The translations under genes and the position numbers were made by a program. A stretch of 64,000 nt of DNA from Psychrobacter immobilis (GTDB lineage: Bacteria; Pseudomonadota; Gammaproteobacteria; Pseudomonadales; Moraxellaceae), in the NCBI GenBank assembly GCA_904846265.1, contig CAJHAA010000002.1:310001-374000 (forward strand), given 5' to 3'. Under the pieces are notes generated by a model. It did not search any database, was not told where the DNA came from, and saw nothing but the letters and a program-made list of their open reading frames with translations. Below, piece after piece: positions 36,151-45,491 of this stretch. How positions within the stretch are numbered: position 1 is the stretch's first letter; every line of letters begins with the position of its first letter.

Positions 36151-36393
36151 ATGTCGACGCTAATTATTTGGATCATGGGTGCAGGATTATTATTAATAAA
36201 TATCATGTTGCGCACCCGAATATTAAGGCTAGAAGCCCGTTTAAAAGAGTTCAGTCGTCCTGAAGATTATGTGGCATTTTTGCGTCAACAAGCCGCACAA
36301 AAAGACAAAATCCCTGCCATTAAAGCCTTACGCAAACAATATCCTGAGCTGTCGCTCATCGAGGCCAACAAATTGTGGCAGCAAATTCAGTAG
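36151..36393 (+). CDS. Small membrane-anchored protein with an L7/L12 CTD-like tail
   Basis: 80 residues. One N-terminal membrane helix (LIIWIMGAGLLLINIML), a basic helical linker, then KDKIPAIKALRKQYPELSLIEANKLWQQI. That tail resembles the helix-turn-helix core of the ribosomal L7/L12 C-terminal domain (K-I-x-x-I-K-x-(V/L)-R-...-G-L-x-L-x-E-A-K). A good Shine-Dalgarno (AGGAG) precedes the ATG. Function unknown; the similarity is at motif level only. It stands between rsmJ and ubiA on the same strand. Confidence 0.7.
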   Translation: MSTLIIWIMGAGLLLINIMLRTRILRLEARLKEFSRPEDYVAFLRQQAAQKDKIPAIKALRKQYPELSLIEANKLWQQIQ

Positions 36394-36500
36394 CTCGCCA
36401 ATGTATTAATAATTCAATGTAATAGCACTTCATATAAGAGCTGCCGAAAAAGTAGGCAAACACGCACAAAAAAACCTTCTATTAATGATAATAAAAAGCC

Positions 36501-37418
36501 ATGACATTTAACGACAAACTACAAGCTTACCTGCAGCTGACGCGCTTTGATAAACCAGTAGGTATTGAGCTATTATTATGGCCAACGCTATGGGGCGTAA
36601 TGCTGGCGGCGATGGGTCAAGCGCAACAGCAAGGTGCAAGTGCGGGTCTACCAAGTCTTAAGATGTTGGTGATTTTTGCGCTTGGCGCAATTTTTATGCG
36701 GGCGGCAGGTTGCGCGATCAATGATTTTGCCGATCGTAAGGTCGATGGTCATGTGACCCGCACCAAAGGACGTCCATTAGCTGATGGGCGTCTGTCTGCT
36801 AAAGAAGCAATCGCTGCTTTTTTAGTATTGGTATTACTCAGCGCCAGTTTGCTGTTCTTTTTGCCGATAGCCGTATTTTACTGGTCGCTTGGCGCAGTGT
36901 TATTGGCATTCATTTATCCATTTATGAAGCGTTTTACCCATTTGCCGCAAGTATTTTTAGCAGCGGCGTTTGGTTGGGCGATACCGATGGCGTATGTGGC
37001 GATACAAGGCGCGCCTGATATTTGGTGTTGGCTGTTATTTGTCGCTTATATGTGTTGGACCGTGGCTTATGATACCCAATATGCTATGGCTGACCGTGAA
37101 GATGATTTAAAAATCGGGGTCAAATCAACGGCGATATTATTTGGTCGCTATGATGTGATTATTGTCTCGCTGCTACAGACATTGTTTTTGCTTATCATGG
37201 GCGCGGTCATTTGGCATTACTTTGCACCGACAAGCTTAGGCCTGACGCCAGTATTTGGCTTGGCGTTAGTGGCGATGATGTTTGCTAAGCAAAATAGCGC
37301 TTGTGCTACTCGTAATGCAAGAGCCTGTTTTCAGGCGTTTTTAGCCAATATATGGGTAGGGCGTTACGTCTTTGCTCTCATTGCAATCGCTTGTCTATGG
37401 ACGACTTTTAATGGATAA
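36501..37418 (+). CDS. ubiA: 4-hydroxybenzoate octaprenyltransferase
   Basis: 305 residues, about eight membrane helices. The two Asp-rich motifs of UbiA are present: [25 protein letters not shown] (N-D-x-x-D) and [19 protein letters not shown]. It attaches the polyprenyl chain to 4-hydroxybenzoate in ubiquinone synthesis, at the inner membrane. ubiC is not adjacent. The stop codon overlaps the start of the next gene by 8 bp (ATGGATAA), so translation is probably coupled. Confidence 0.95.
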   Translation: MTFNDKLQAYLQLTRFDKPVGIELLLWPTLWGVMLAAMGQAQQQGASAGLPSLKMLVIFALGAIFMRAAGCAINDFADRKVDGHVTRTKGRPLADGRLSAKEAIAAFLVLVLLSASLLFFLPIAVFYWSLGAVLLAFIYPFMKRFTHLPQVFLAAAFGWAIPMAYVAIQGAPDIWCWLLFVAYMCWTVAYDTQYAMADREDDLKIGVKSTAILFGRYDVIIVSLLQTLFLLIMGAVIWHYFAPTSLGLTPVFGLALVAMMFAKQNSACATRNARACFQAFLANIWVGRYVFALIAIACLWTTFNG

Positions 37419-38085
37419 CTTCAAAAAGCTTTCAAAGTCAAAAGCGAAAAAATCTTCTGATGCCAATGCACCTGTCATCGATTATCAAGCCAAGCTAGCT
37501 GAGCATGGGCTCACACGCGAACAAGTGATCGCCACCGAGCGTAAATTGGCTAAGTTTGCTAATACGATGGATTCGCTGGTACGTGTGCCTTTTACCAAAC
37601 AAGGCATGGGTGCAGATGCGGCGCTTTCGACGATTCCGCTGGCAGGAGATTTAGCAGGACTGGCTTTAACCAGCTATGCTTTTGTATTAGGGCGTCAGCT
37701 GGGTGTGCCAGCGCATAAAATGACGCCTGCGGTCAGACTGGCACTCATTGATATGGTCGTTGGTATCGTACCGGGTATTGGCACGCTGCTCGATATTTTT
37801 ATTCGCCCCAGTCGTAAGACTTTAGGCATCGTGCATGAGCATCTGCACGATGAATATGGCATTACTGAAACGATGCACATGGATCGGCCGTTTTTGCATC
37901 AATCGCTAGAAGACAAACAGCGTAGCCGTTTTGGCGCTTTTTGGCACAATCCTATCATTGCATGGCTGTATTTGCACATTCCTGATCTATTGGGATTGAT
38001 CGTTATTGTGGTGGTTGGTTGGGGACTGTGGGCAGTAATCAGTTGGCTGGTCAGTCTGTTTGGCAAGGTAACTGGATTTGGCTAG
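37411..38085 (+). CDS. DUF4112 domain protein
   Basis: 224 residues from ATG 37411, overlapping the ubiA stop. A basic Lys/Ser-rich start is followed by the DUF4112 domain (~50-140): [35 protein letters not shown] and [24 protein letters not shown], with two glycine/proline-rich hydrophobic segments. A further membrane helix lies near the C-terminus ([22 protein letters not shown]). Family function unknown. A strong terminator follows, so ubiA and this gene form a transcriptional unit. Confidence 0.85.
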   Translation: MDNFKKLSKSKAKKSSDANAPVIDYQAKLAEHGLTREQVIATERKLAKFANTMDSLVRVPFTKQGMGADAALSTIPLAGDLAGLALTSYAFVLGRQLGVPAHKMTPAVRLALIDMVVGIVPGIGTLLDIFIRPSRKTLGIVHEHLHDEYGITETMHMDRPFLHQSLEDKQRSRFGAFWHNPIIAWLYLHIPDLLGLIVIVVVGWGLWAVISWLVSLFGKVTGFG

Positions 38086-38103
38086 AGAAAAGTTAATAGC
38101 ATT

Positions 38104-38143
38104 AAAAAAGGCGGAAAATATCATAAATATTTGCCGCCTTTTT
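38104..38143. terminator. Bidirectional terminator after the DUF4112 gene
   Basis: A-run, GGCGG ... CCGCC, T5, with an additional inner stem AAATAT/ATATTT. It serves the DUF4112 gene and, less directly, the convergent lipoprotein gene. Confidence 0.9.
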
Positions 38144-38205
38144 AATGCTTAAGAGATTTCTTTTATGTAAATTTTTAAAGGTGCTAAGCTGTATTTTTTA
38201 ATCAA

Positions 38206-38823
38206 TTACTCAGTGATGACTTCTGCTTCGGCACTGACTGCATCAAAGCTAGTGATTTTGTTATTTTGGACAAGGTCGATAGTACCACCACCAGCATGAC
38301 TGACCAGTTGGATACCGCCATCGCTTGATCGATAAGTTGGGTTATTGCCTTGGCCTTCTGGTGCACTTAGTGTCATTTTTGGTTTATTAGGTAGGCTAAC
38401 GATAGCGTTGAGTACGCCTGCTGCTGAGGTTTCAAAAACGACCGAGAGTGATTCACCAGCCGCATTTTTATAACGGACATCAGTAATTTGCGCGCCTTTA
38501 ATGGCTTGTTCTGGATTTGGTGCAGTATTGTTTACTGCCGAGTCTGTTGCACCAAGGTCATTCTCTAGCTCAGTTAAGCTTACATCTTGTTCTGAGCTTA
38601 CTTCAGAACTTGCGATATCATCACCATTATCAGCGGTCGTATCAACATTAATATTGGTAGTCACGGGTGTGGTTTGTACCGCCGCTTCAGAGATTGTTTC
38701 GTTATCTGTCTCAGGCTCTGGTGTTTTTTGGCAAGCACTCAATAGTGAGAGACTTAAAAAAATAGCAGAAATCGCTTGAAAAAAGGGTTTTGATTTTGCA
38801 ATTGTAAGAGCATCGATTTTCAT
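38206..38823 (-). CDS. Lipoprotein with a possible MliC-like C-terminal domain
   Basis: 205 residues from ATG 38823; ATG 38829 or 38841 are also possible. Signal peptide ends L-S-L-L-S-A-C (lipobox). A ~75-residue Thr/Asp/Glu/Asn-rich linker follows. The C-terminal ~90 residues are beta-rich, AGESLSVVFETSAAG, KMTLSAPEGQGNNPTYRSSDGGIQLVSHAGG, which recalls the MliC/PliC lysozyme-inhibitor fold, although the usual Cys residues are absent. If so it would protect the periplasm from host or rival lysozyme. This assignment is weak. Confidence 0.6.
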   Translation of the reverse strand: MKIDALTIAKSKPFFQAISAIFLSLSLLSACQKTPEPETDNETISEAAVQTTPVTTNINVDTTADNGDDIASSEVSSEQDVSLTELENDLGATDSAVNNTAPNPEQAIKGAQITDVRYKNAAGESLSVVFETSAAGVLNAIVSLPNKPKMTLSAPEGQGNNPTYRSSDGGIQLVSHAGGGTIDLVQNNKITSFDAVSAEAEVITE

Positions 38824-38958
38824 AATCATACGGCTACCCATTGGCAGAGTTTTTGTTTAAAGTATAGTGAACGACGTAGAATTATTTATCCCTCAAAGTC
38901 AAATATGACCGTCATCTGCTATTACTATCAATTTCTTGCTTACTATCTACAGGCATTA

Positions 38959-39591
38959 TTATTTCAGTTTTAGATTGTCGGCCGCCATACCGCTTTCTTT
39001 ATACACGTCATCTAAGTATCGACGGCTGGCAAGTAGCTTGTCTACAACGCCACTTTGGCTTTGAATATTGAGCTTTTGAGAAAAGTCTAAAATCGAATTT
39101 AATTGATCTAATACCATGTCATAGCTGGTATTTTGTTTGTCGGTATCGATAATGGCTGTTTTGGCATAATGTTGATCGAGGCTCAAGTAGTCGCCCATCA
39201 ATTCTGGAACACGTGTGGTGATGAGTTTATTGAGGGTAAATAGCTGTGATTCAGTGATTTCTTCATGATGGGTAGACTCATATTGTTGTCCAATATCATC
39301 CATCACAGATCGAAACGCCTTAGGTACTTGCTCGTCATAAAGTAGCTTGATAAAAGGATGTCGAGCTGAAAAATTAATCATGCTGAGCCCGTTAGCTCGC
39401 TCATGATTTACCTCGTTGTTTACAGTCATCTCTGCTTTAGACTGGGTAGCGACAAGATTCGCAGAAGCCAAGTATTCTTGATGCCGCTGTATAGAAGCAA
39501 TCTGTGTGTGCTTAGACTTTTCTTTCATCACAAAAAATATGGGCACAATAACAATTAGGCTAAGCAAAATGAGTAAGGTAAAAAAAGACAT
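38959..39591 (-). CDS. Hypothetical single-pass membrane protein
   Basis: 210 residues. One N-terminal membrane helix (FFTLLILLSLIVIVPIFFVM) followed by a cytosolic or periplasmic helical domain rich in Gln, Lys and Asp. No cysteine cluster or known motif. I do not recognise the family. It lies 117 bp upstream of the lipoprotein gene on the same strand, so they could be cotranscribed. Confidence 0.65.
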   Translation of the reverse strand: MSFFTLLILLSLIVIVPIFFVMKEKSKHTQIASIQRHQEYLASANLVATQSKAEMTVNNEVNHERANGLSMINFSARHPFIKLLYDEQVPKAFRSVMDDIGQQYESTHHEEITESQLFTLNKLITTRVPELMGDYLSLDQHYAKTAIIDTDKQNTSYDMVLDQLNSILDFSQKLNIQSQSGVVDKLLASRRYLDDVYKESGMAADNLKLK

Positions 39592-39697
39592 TTCGGGACT
39601 CTGTCATAAAAAATGCTATTTATTAAAAAAAAGTTTTTAGATTACAATATAACATGCTTGTGTTATGTTAAGGCAAAATAGCGGTCGATAAAAGTTG

Positions 39698-39757
39698 TAT
39701 CTCGCTACTGTTTATCTCGCTATTATGTATTTTACGACTATATATTTTACGACTAAG
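39698..39757. repeat. 15-bp imperfect tandem repeat, four units, upstream of yiaA
   Basis: TATCTCGCTACTGTT, TATCTCGCTATTATG, TATTTTACGACTATA and TATTTTACGACTAAG, at 39698, 39713, 39728 and 39743. The pairs 1-2 and 3-4 are closest. It ends 26 bp before the yiaA start. Confidence 0.85.
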
Positions 39758-39783
39758 TGCTTGCCTATTTCTAATTAAGGAAG

Positions 39784-40344
39784 ATGATGAATAATGACAC
39801 GATTACTAAGAGTCAGCTAGCCGCTTATAAACCAACTACTGCTTATGTCGGGACTTCTTGGGCGGTGATGTTGGTGGGTGTCCTAGCGTATTTACTTGGC
39901 TTATGGAATGCACAGAGTATGTTATTAAATGAAAAAGGCTATTATATAGCGGTGCTGGCGCTAGGTCTTTATTCAGCAATTAGTTTGCAAAAAACCCTTC
40001 GTGATCGTAGTGAAGGTATTCCAACAACCAATATGTATTATCTAATCAGCTGGGCGGCTCTTGGATTGTCCATTGCGCTAATCGCGATTGGTTTGATGAA
40101 TGCGGGAAGTTTAAGCTTAAGTGAAAAAGGCTTTTATATGATGGCATTTACCATGAGTTTATTTGCTGCAGTGACCATCCAAAAAAACACCCGTGACGAA
40201 GCACAGATTTGCACTTTAACTGCACCAATGATTACGACTGACACTCAAAGTAGTACTAAAATTGGTCATCAAGAGTCCCGCGACTCTGACACTGGAAAAT
40301 CACTTTTTGGTGCGGTTAAATCTAGAATGGAAGGCAGTGATTAA
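39784..40344 (+). CDS. yiaA: YiaA/YiaB two-helix membrane protein
   Basis: 186 residues. Two YiaAB two-helix units in tandem: AYVGTSWAVMLVGVLAYLLGLWNA..LNEKGYYIAVLALGLYSAISLQKTLRDR and YLISWAALGLSIALIAIGLMNAG..LSEKGFYMMAFTMSLFAAVTIQKNTRD, so four membrane helices. The C-terminal ~50 residues are polar. Function of the family is unknown. A second ATG at 39787 is equally possible. Confidence 0.88.
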   Translation: MMNNDTITKSQLAAYKPTTAYVGTSWAVMLVGVLAYLLGLWNAQSMLLNEKGYYIAVLALGLYSAISLQKTLRDRSEGIPTTNMYYLISWAALGLSIALIAIGLMNAGSLSLSEKGFYMMAFTMSLFAAVTIQKNTRDEAQICTLTAPMITTDTQSSTKIGHQESRDSDTGKSLFGAVKSRMEGSD

Positions 40345-40361
40345 ACCTTTGACTAAAAATT

Positions 40362-42527
40362 TCAAGTAAGCGGTGTTTGTAAACGCGTACGATTTGGCGA
40401 CAGGCGCGCAAGCATCGCTGTTGATAAGGGGGGAAATGCTCCTAACATCATATCTGTTAGCGCTTCAGCACATATTGGTGCGATGGCATACCCCTTAGCT
40501 CCCATGGCACTCATGACCCAAGTTCGTTTACTGTCTGCTAACGCTCCAACGATAGGATGATAATCAGGCGTTTGCGTGCGAATCCCCGCCCGTCCTTGCC
40601 ACAAACTAATATCTGTTGGAATAATCGAGTCCATCTCGGGAATGGCAGTCACTAGTTTGTCGCGGCTAATCTGATGCTCTTCTGTGCGGATATCTATGTC
40701 AGTATCATTACGTATAAAGCTTGCGCCTAATAAAAACTGAGATTGCTGTTCTACAACATCGTTCAATTGTGCATCGCCTGTTTGCGCGGTAAATAACGCA
40801 CAGTAACCGCTGTATTTAAGCGGTATTTTGGGCAATATGGTGAGCTGCTCGGTTGTGGGCGTAAACCAAGAAAGCTGACCACGAATTTTACGACAATCAA
40901 AAATACGCTTGTCCAGTTGATGACTCTCAAAAGCTGCGCAAATGACCACATTATCAGCGCTAATGGATATCGTCTGCTTATCCTGATTATTGCCTTCGAT
41001 ACAAACACTTTCTTCTGTTTCGCTAATACTCTTAACGTCTACTTGCTGAAAGTGGATGAGTGGATGCATTAGGATAGTATCTTTTAATGCTTGCGGATTG
41101 ACCAAGCCAGACTGCGGTAAATACAAATTCTCTGATAAATCTTGTGTTTTTAACCCGCTGACAGTTTGCGCCTGCTCATGGGATAGTGTGGTGGCCATCT
41201 CATCGGGATAATCAGCGATTTGCTCTGTGCCAATATTGGCTTTCATAAGCAGATCAAGAGCGCCCGTTGGTTCAAGTATTGGCACTAATCCTGATTTTTT
41301 AGCGTCTACATTTAAGCATCGATATAGCCTGCTGCTATAGAGATAGCCTATGGTATGCAAATGTTCATCGACATGATGAATGGGCGTCATCTTGGGAGCG
41401 AGCAGAGCACGAGGGTTGCCTGATGCGCCTGCCAAGGGTGCTGATTTATCTAACAAGGTGACTTGAATACCACGATTGGCCAATGACCAAGCCGTTAATA
41501 GCCCCGAAACGCCAGCGCCAATGACAATGCTATGGGCGGGCAGGTTGTCAGTGGGTTTGGCAGATTGGCTATCGTTGTCGGGCGCGGCGGTGCTAGCATT
41601 ATTGTAAAAGGTGATGTCTTTACTATTGGTGTCTTTACTATTGTTGCCATTATTATTGTCAGTTAAATTTATGGTATCCAGCATGATCGCCGTTAGCATT
41701 TCGTTCTTACGACCAAAGCCTTTCACTTTTTTAATCTGAAAGCCACAATCTTGCAGCGCACGTTTGACGATACCGGCACAGCTATAGGTGGCGGCAGTTG
41801 TATTGGGGCGTGATAAACGCTGCATTTGTGCAAAAATACTATCCGCCCACAAGGTACTATTGCAAGAGGGCGCAAAACCATCTAAAAACCAAGCGTCAAC
41901 ATAAGGTACATGCGAGCTAGAAGAGTTACTTGATAGTTTGGCTAAGCTCTCAGCTGCGTCACCCAACCATATATCAACGGTCAAATTATCATCAAAAAAG
42001 CTCAAACGATGACAGCCCGCGATAAGAGACGGATAGGCCGCTAATAATAGCTCAATCAGTGTTGTCAATTCAGGCGCGCGCTGTCCCCATAAGGCAAGTA
42101 TTTGGGTAAGGTCGGTACGAGGTATCGGGAACTTTTCAGTGCTAATAAAATGCAGTTTTGCAGTTGCTAATTGAGGGTGTATATCCCGCAGCTGTCGCCA
42201 TAGCTGCCACGTAGCGAGAAAATTCAGTCCAGTACCAAAGCCCAATTCAGCAATCGTAAAGCATTGATTTGGCGCAAGATTGGTCAGTCGTTCAGGCAAT
42301 TGATTGTGCGCCAAAAATACATGACGCGATTCCGCTAAACCATCAGCATTTGAGAAGTAAACATCACCAAACTCACCCGATACAGGCACTTTATTACCCG
42401 TATCATCCATCTGCCAATCAATCTTGGCAGGGGTGATATTTGATGAGTGAATGCTTAGTGACTGAGTGTTTTTAGAGGATGTCGACGATGTATCAGTATC
42501 TTTTGATTCGAACGTGGATTTAGACAT
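40362..42527 (-). CDS. mnmC: Bifunctional MnmC (tRNA mnm5s2U34 methyltransferase / FAD oxidoreductase)
   Basis: 721 residues. Residues ~35-275 are the SAM methyltransferase MnmC2: [36 protein letters not shown] and the [10 protein letters not shown] catalytic segment. After a Asn/Thr/Asp-rich linker (~290-325) the FAD oxidoreductase MnmC1 begins at ~332 with [29 protein letters not shown] and ends with a [17 protein letters not shown] segment. The two activities finish the mnm5 side chain at U34 of Lys, Glu and Gln tRNAs. The linker is unusually long and low-complexity. It ends a minus-strand group with yciI and yciB. Confidence 0.95.
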   Translation of the reverse strand: MSKSTFESKDTDTSSTSSKNTQSLSIHSSNITPAKIDWQMDDTGNKVPVSGEFGDVYFSNADGLAESRHVFLAHNQLPERLTNLAPNQCFTIAELGFGTGLNFLATWQLWRQLRDIHPQLATAKLHFISTEKFPIPRTDLTQILALWGQRAPELTTLIELLLAAYPSLIAGCHRLSFFDDNLTVDIWLGDAAESLAKLSSNSSSSHVPYVDAWFLDGFAPSCNSTLWADSIFAQMQRLSRPNTTAATYSCAGIVKRALQDCGFQIKKVKGFGRKNEMLTAIMLDTINLTDNNNGNNSKDTNSKDITFYNNASTAAPDNDSQSAKPTDNLPAHSIVIGAGVSGLLTAWSLANRGIQVTLLDKSAPLAGASGNPRALLAPKMTPIHHVDEHLHTIGYLYSSRLYRCLNVDAKKSGLVPILEPTGALDLLMKANIGTEQIADYPDEMATTLSHEQAQTVSGLKTQDLSENLYLPQSGLVNPQALKDTILMHPLIHFQQVDVKSISETEESVCIEGNNQDKQTISISADNVVICAAFESHQLDKRIFDCRKIRGQLSWFTPTTEQLTILPKIPLKYSGYCALFTAQTGDAQLNDVVEQQSQFLLGASFIRNDTDIDIRTEEHQISRDKLVTAIPEMDSIIPTDISLWQGRAGIRTQTPDYHPIVGALADSKRTWVMSAMGAKGYAIAPICAEALTDMMLGAFPPLSTAMLARLSPNRTRLQTPLT

Positions 42528-42571
42528 AGACAGTCACATAAGATAAATCAATAAAAAGCGCGTGGTACTAG

Positions 42572-43012
42572 TTACCAGCGTTCACGGCGGACAAACACCA
42601 GCCAAGAAACAAAAATACCAACCAACAAGCTAATTAAGACAGTGAATGCACCGTATAAAAAAAGCTGACCTTTGCTCTCGTAGACCAAAACATTTACTTG
42701 AGTTTGCAAGTCATTCAACTCGCGCTGCAACTGTGCATTACGGCTTAATAGCTGCTGATTGGCATCGGATAACGCCTTATCAGATGGTTGTAATTGCGCC
42801 GCTAATGTATCGCTGATATTCATCACTGAGTTTTTTGTTGGTTGAGCGGTCGATATTGGTTGAGCTGGCACGGGTGTCGTGAGTGTTGGATCAGCCACAT
42901 CGATAGCTGTCACCGTCGGCGCAGCCTGTGCTGAAACAGTAGCCATAAAAATCATACTAACAATGCTACGCCGATAAGAGCGACTTTTTAACGAAGATAG
43001 GCACTGAATCAC
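42572..43012 (-). CDS. Hypothetical secreted/membrane protein with coiled coil, coupled to yciI
   Basis: 146 residues. A signal-like hydrophobic stretch at ~17-31, a Thr/Pro/Gln-rich middle, a coiled coil (~75-110, LSDANQQLLSRNAQLQRELNDL) and a C-terminal membrane helix (LFLYGAFTVLISLLVGIFVSWLVFV) with a basic end (RRERW). Its ATG overlaps the yciI stop (ATGA), so it is translationally coupled. No family is recognised. Confidence 0.65.
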   Translation of the reverse strand: MIQCLSSLKSRSYRRSIVSMIFMATVSAQAAPTVTAIDVADPTLTTPVPAQPISTAQPTKNSVMNISDTLAAQLQPSDKALSDANQQLLSRNAQLQRELNDLQTQVNVLVYESKGQLFLYGAFTVLISLLVGIFVSWLVFVRRERW

Positions 43013-43344
43013 GATTTTGCTACTTTAGCTGATGCGCTTGCGCTGTCATCCGCTTTTGGCAATGTATGGATAAAGGGTTTGATATCTACGTGACTGTACA
43101 CGCCATCACGTAAGTAAGGCTCATCGTTTGCCCATGCTTGCGCTGCTTCTGCAGAGTCAAAGTCAGCAATAATTAAGCTGCCTGACATCTCACCTTTGCC
43201 ATGCTCGATGGGTGTTGGACCAGCGATAATCAGTCGATTGTCATGATCTAAAGCTTGCAAGCGTTCGACATGTTCAGCGCGGGTAATCTGACGTTGTGCG
43301 CTGCTATTGGCCACGTCATGACCAATAATGGCAAATAAGGACAT
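43009..43344 (-). CDS. yciI: YciI family protein
   Basis: 111 residues, a ferredoxin-like dimeric alpha-beta barrel. MSLFAIIGHDVANS, TRAEHVERLQALDHDNRLIIAGPTP, GSLIIADFDSAEAAQAWANDEPYLRDGVY and VDIKPF are the family signatures, with the putative active-site His and Asp in place. The family's substrate is unknown; relatives degrade aromatics. Its stop overlaps the start of the next gene. It lies downstream of yciB. Confidence 0.92.
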   Translation of the reverse strand: MSLFAIIGHDVANSSAQRQITRAEHVERLQALDHDNRLIIAGPTPIEHGKGEMSGSLIIADFDSAEAAQAWANDEPYLRDGVYSHVDIKPFIHTLPKADDSASASAKVAKS

Positions 43345-43474
43345 GAGACTTCCTCGATTAATAAAAATTATGATTAATTTAAAGTGTTTTGCTTAATGCG
43401 CCCGAGCTAATTGCGATTAATGATTGTCGCTATTGGCATTTAGAGATAGCATTGGCTCTATTATAAAATGAGTA

Positions 43475-44026
43475 TTATTTGACGGTTTTATCGGTGAGCG
43501 CAGGGTTGAGGTGCTTTTTTAATACGGCAAACTGGGCGATGACGAATACCAACATAATCGGAATCCAGCCATAAGTTTTAAAGTTAATCCATGCCTCATC
43601 TGACATCGTAAACGCTGTGATATAATGCAGTATGCCCATAAAGGCGAAGAATAGTGCCCAAGCGAGAGTGAGTTTTTTCCAACCACTCATCGTCAGCAAA
43701 AAAACATCTTTCATCGCCAGTTGCATCAGTGGCTTATTAATCGCAGCACTGACTAAAAGCGTTAGTGCAAAGATACCGTTGATAATAGGTGACTTCCAAC
43801 GCAGATAGATATCATCACGCAATAATAAAGTACCACCACAAAACAAAATGGTTAATAGTAAGACAACCCATTGCTGTTTATCAAAAGTGCCTTTTTGGCG
43901 AATAAAATGAATGGCATAAACGATGATGGTGGCGATAAGCAACGCACCTGCCCCCGCTAGGATACCACTGTAGCGAGCAGCAATAAAAAAGGCAATTAAG
44001 GGAATAAAGTCTAATAAAGCTTTCAT
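43475..44026 (-). CDS. yciB: Inner-membrane septation protein YciB (IspZ)
   Basis: 183 residues from ATG 44026, which gives MKALLDFIPLIAFFIAARYSG, like MKQFLDFLPLVVFF in E. coli; an upstream TTG at 44047 is not supported. Five or six membrane helices. Conserved parts include WKSPIINGIFALTLLVSA, W-x-K-L-x-x-A-W-A-L-F-F and W-I-N-F-K-T-Y-G. It is needed for normal cell envelope synthesis and septation. It heads the yciB-yciI-coiled-coil-mnmC group on the minus strand. Confidence 0.9.
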   Translation of the reverse strand: MKALLDFIPLIAFFIAARYSGILAGAGALLIATIIVYAIHFIRQKGTFDKQQWVVLLLTILFCGGTLLLRDDIYLRWKSPIINGIFALTLLVSAAINKPLMQLAMKDVFLLTMSGWKKLTLAWALFFAFMGILHYITAFTMSDEAWINFKTYGWIPIMLVFVIAQFAVLKKHLNPALTDKTVK

Positions 44027-44249
44027 AGCAAAGGGGATGTCCGACAAAAACGTATGGGGTAGTTTACACGTCTACTGCGCCAAAAAAAAGCAATCAACAC
44101 GATAATCATGCTATATCACAGGCCTGCGTAGCAATATCTGATGATTATGACTCATAATCATGACAACTGCCAAATATAACGGCTTATTGCCAATGTGCTC
44201 ATTTTTTTTATTTTCTACACTTTTAATTTTTAATGCTAAGGCTTCTCTT

Positions 44250-45131
44250 ATGAAATTCGATTTACATTGTCACAGCACTTGCTCTGATGGTACTTATGCA
44301 CCAACGGAAGTGGTGCAGCGCGCCCATGCGGCCGGCGTCAATGTATTGGCATTGACCGATCACGATACGCTGGCAGGAATTGATGAGGCGCGTGCGGCTG
44401 CCATTGCCTGCGATATGCAGCTGATTAATGGGGTCGAGATAAGCTGTGAGCATACACTTATTGGTGGTTATGGCAAAAATAAATCAACCAATAAAATCAT
44501 CCATGTGCTGGGGTTAGATTTTACCGATCGCGAAAAAATGCATGCAACGCTGCAGCAATTACAGGATAGCCGTGCCACGCGTGGTCAACGAATCACTGAA
44601 AAGCTCAGTGTGCTATTAGATATTAACTATGATGCGCTGTGGCAAGCCGTACTTGATAAAGCTGGCGGCAACCCACAAGCGGTCGGGCGCGCGCATATTG
44701 GTCAAGTATTGTTTGAGCGCGGTGAAGTCAAGACAGTACAAAAAGCCTTTGATAAGTATTTGGCAGATAATAAACCTGCTTATGTGGCGATTGATGCACT
44801 GAGTATGGCTGACGGCATTGAGCTGATCCATGCTTGTGGTGGCAAGGCGGTGTTGGCGCATCCCACGCGCTATCAGCTTTCAGCGACACGAGTCCGTAAA
44901 CTGATTGAAGAGTTTGCTGGTCTTGGTGGCGATGCTTGTGAGCTGCCGTCGAATAGCGAACCGGTTAGTACTCGCAGAATGGCCGATCGCAGTATCGCTG
45001 CCCACAATCTTGTCGCCTCGATCGGCAGTGACTTTCATGGTAGCAATATGCCGTGGCGTCGTTTGGGTGATGTACCAACAATGAACCCTGATCAGCAGGG
45101 AGTTTGGCAGTCTTTTGCAATTTTTTCTTAG
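44250..45131 (+). CDS. rnm: PHP-domain 3',5'-nucleoside bisphosphatase / 5'-3' exonuclease (RNase AM type)
   Basis: 293 residues. PHP motifs: MKFDLHCHSTCSDG (metal-binding His), TDHDT, NGVEISCEH, AVGRAHIGQVL, GKAVLAHPTRY and GSDFHG. Such proteins (formerly YciV/TrpH) remove 5' nucleotides from short RNAs and hydrolyse 3',5'-bisphosphonucleotides. I start at ATG 44250, which has AAGG 8 nt upstream and places the first motif at the N-terminus; an ATG at 44160 would add an implausible hydrophobic leader. It is divergent from yciB. Confidence 0.9.
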   Translation: MKFDLHCHSTCSDGTYAPTEVVQRAHAAGVNVLALTDHDTLAGIDEARAAAIACDMQLINGVEISCEHTLIGGYGKNKSTNKIIHVLGLDFTDREKMHATLQQLQDSRATRGQRITEKLSVLLDINYDALWQAVLDKAGGNPQAVGRAHIGQVLFERGEVKTVQKAFDKYLADNKPAYVAIDALSMADGIELIHACGGKAVLAHPTRYQLSATRVRKLIEEFAGLGGDACELPSNSEPVSTRRMADRSIAAHNLVASIGSDFHGSNMPWRRLGDVPTMNPDQQGVWQSFAIFS

Positions 45132-45491
45132 ACGAAAATTCATTGCTGAATACAGTTTTGAATGTTGACTAAGCTCAAACATCAATTGACAGGTTATCCA
45201 AAAAACAGGCGTCATATATTGACGCATGAAGGCAGTAAATAGATTGATAACTGCGACAGAAATTGCCACACTAGATGAGTGGGATTTTTTTAAAAATGAA
45301 ATTTTCGGGGTTAACTCCCATTTAGTTTACAAAATGTAGTACCGACACTCGCATTCTTATCTACTTAAGTTTTTGGGAATGGTATAAGGTAAAAAGTCAT
45401 ATCATTTATTATTGTTGATTCAGGCTTTTGGTTTTTATTTAATAGTTTTAATGTCGACTTAATTACTTTCAATATTTGCGGTAGCCCTACT
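45132..45491. other. Intergenic region between RNase AM and GGDEF genes
   Basis: 360 bp without a gene. It contains the second copy of the 67-bp dispersed repeat (45323-45389) and A+T-rich sequence before the diguanylate cyclase gene. No terminator with a T-run was recognised after the RNase AM gene. Confidence 0.5.
45323..45389 (+). repeat. ~67-bp dispersed repeat, copy B
   Basis: Same orientation as the copy at 21834-21900, with 44 of the last 54 positions identical by hand count. It ends TGGTATAAG, an extended -10-like sequence one base from consensus, 103 bp before the GGDEF gene. Confidence 0.7.
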
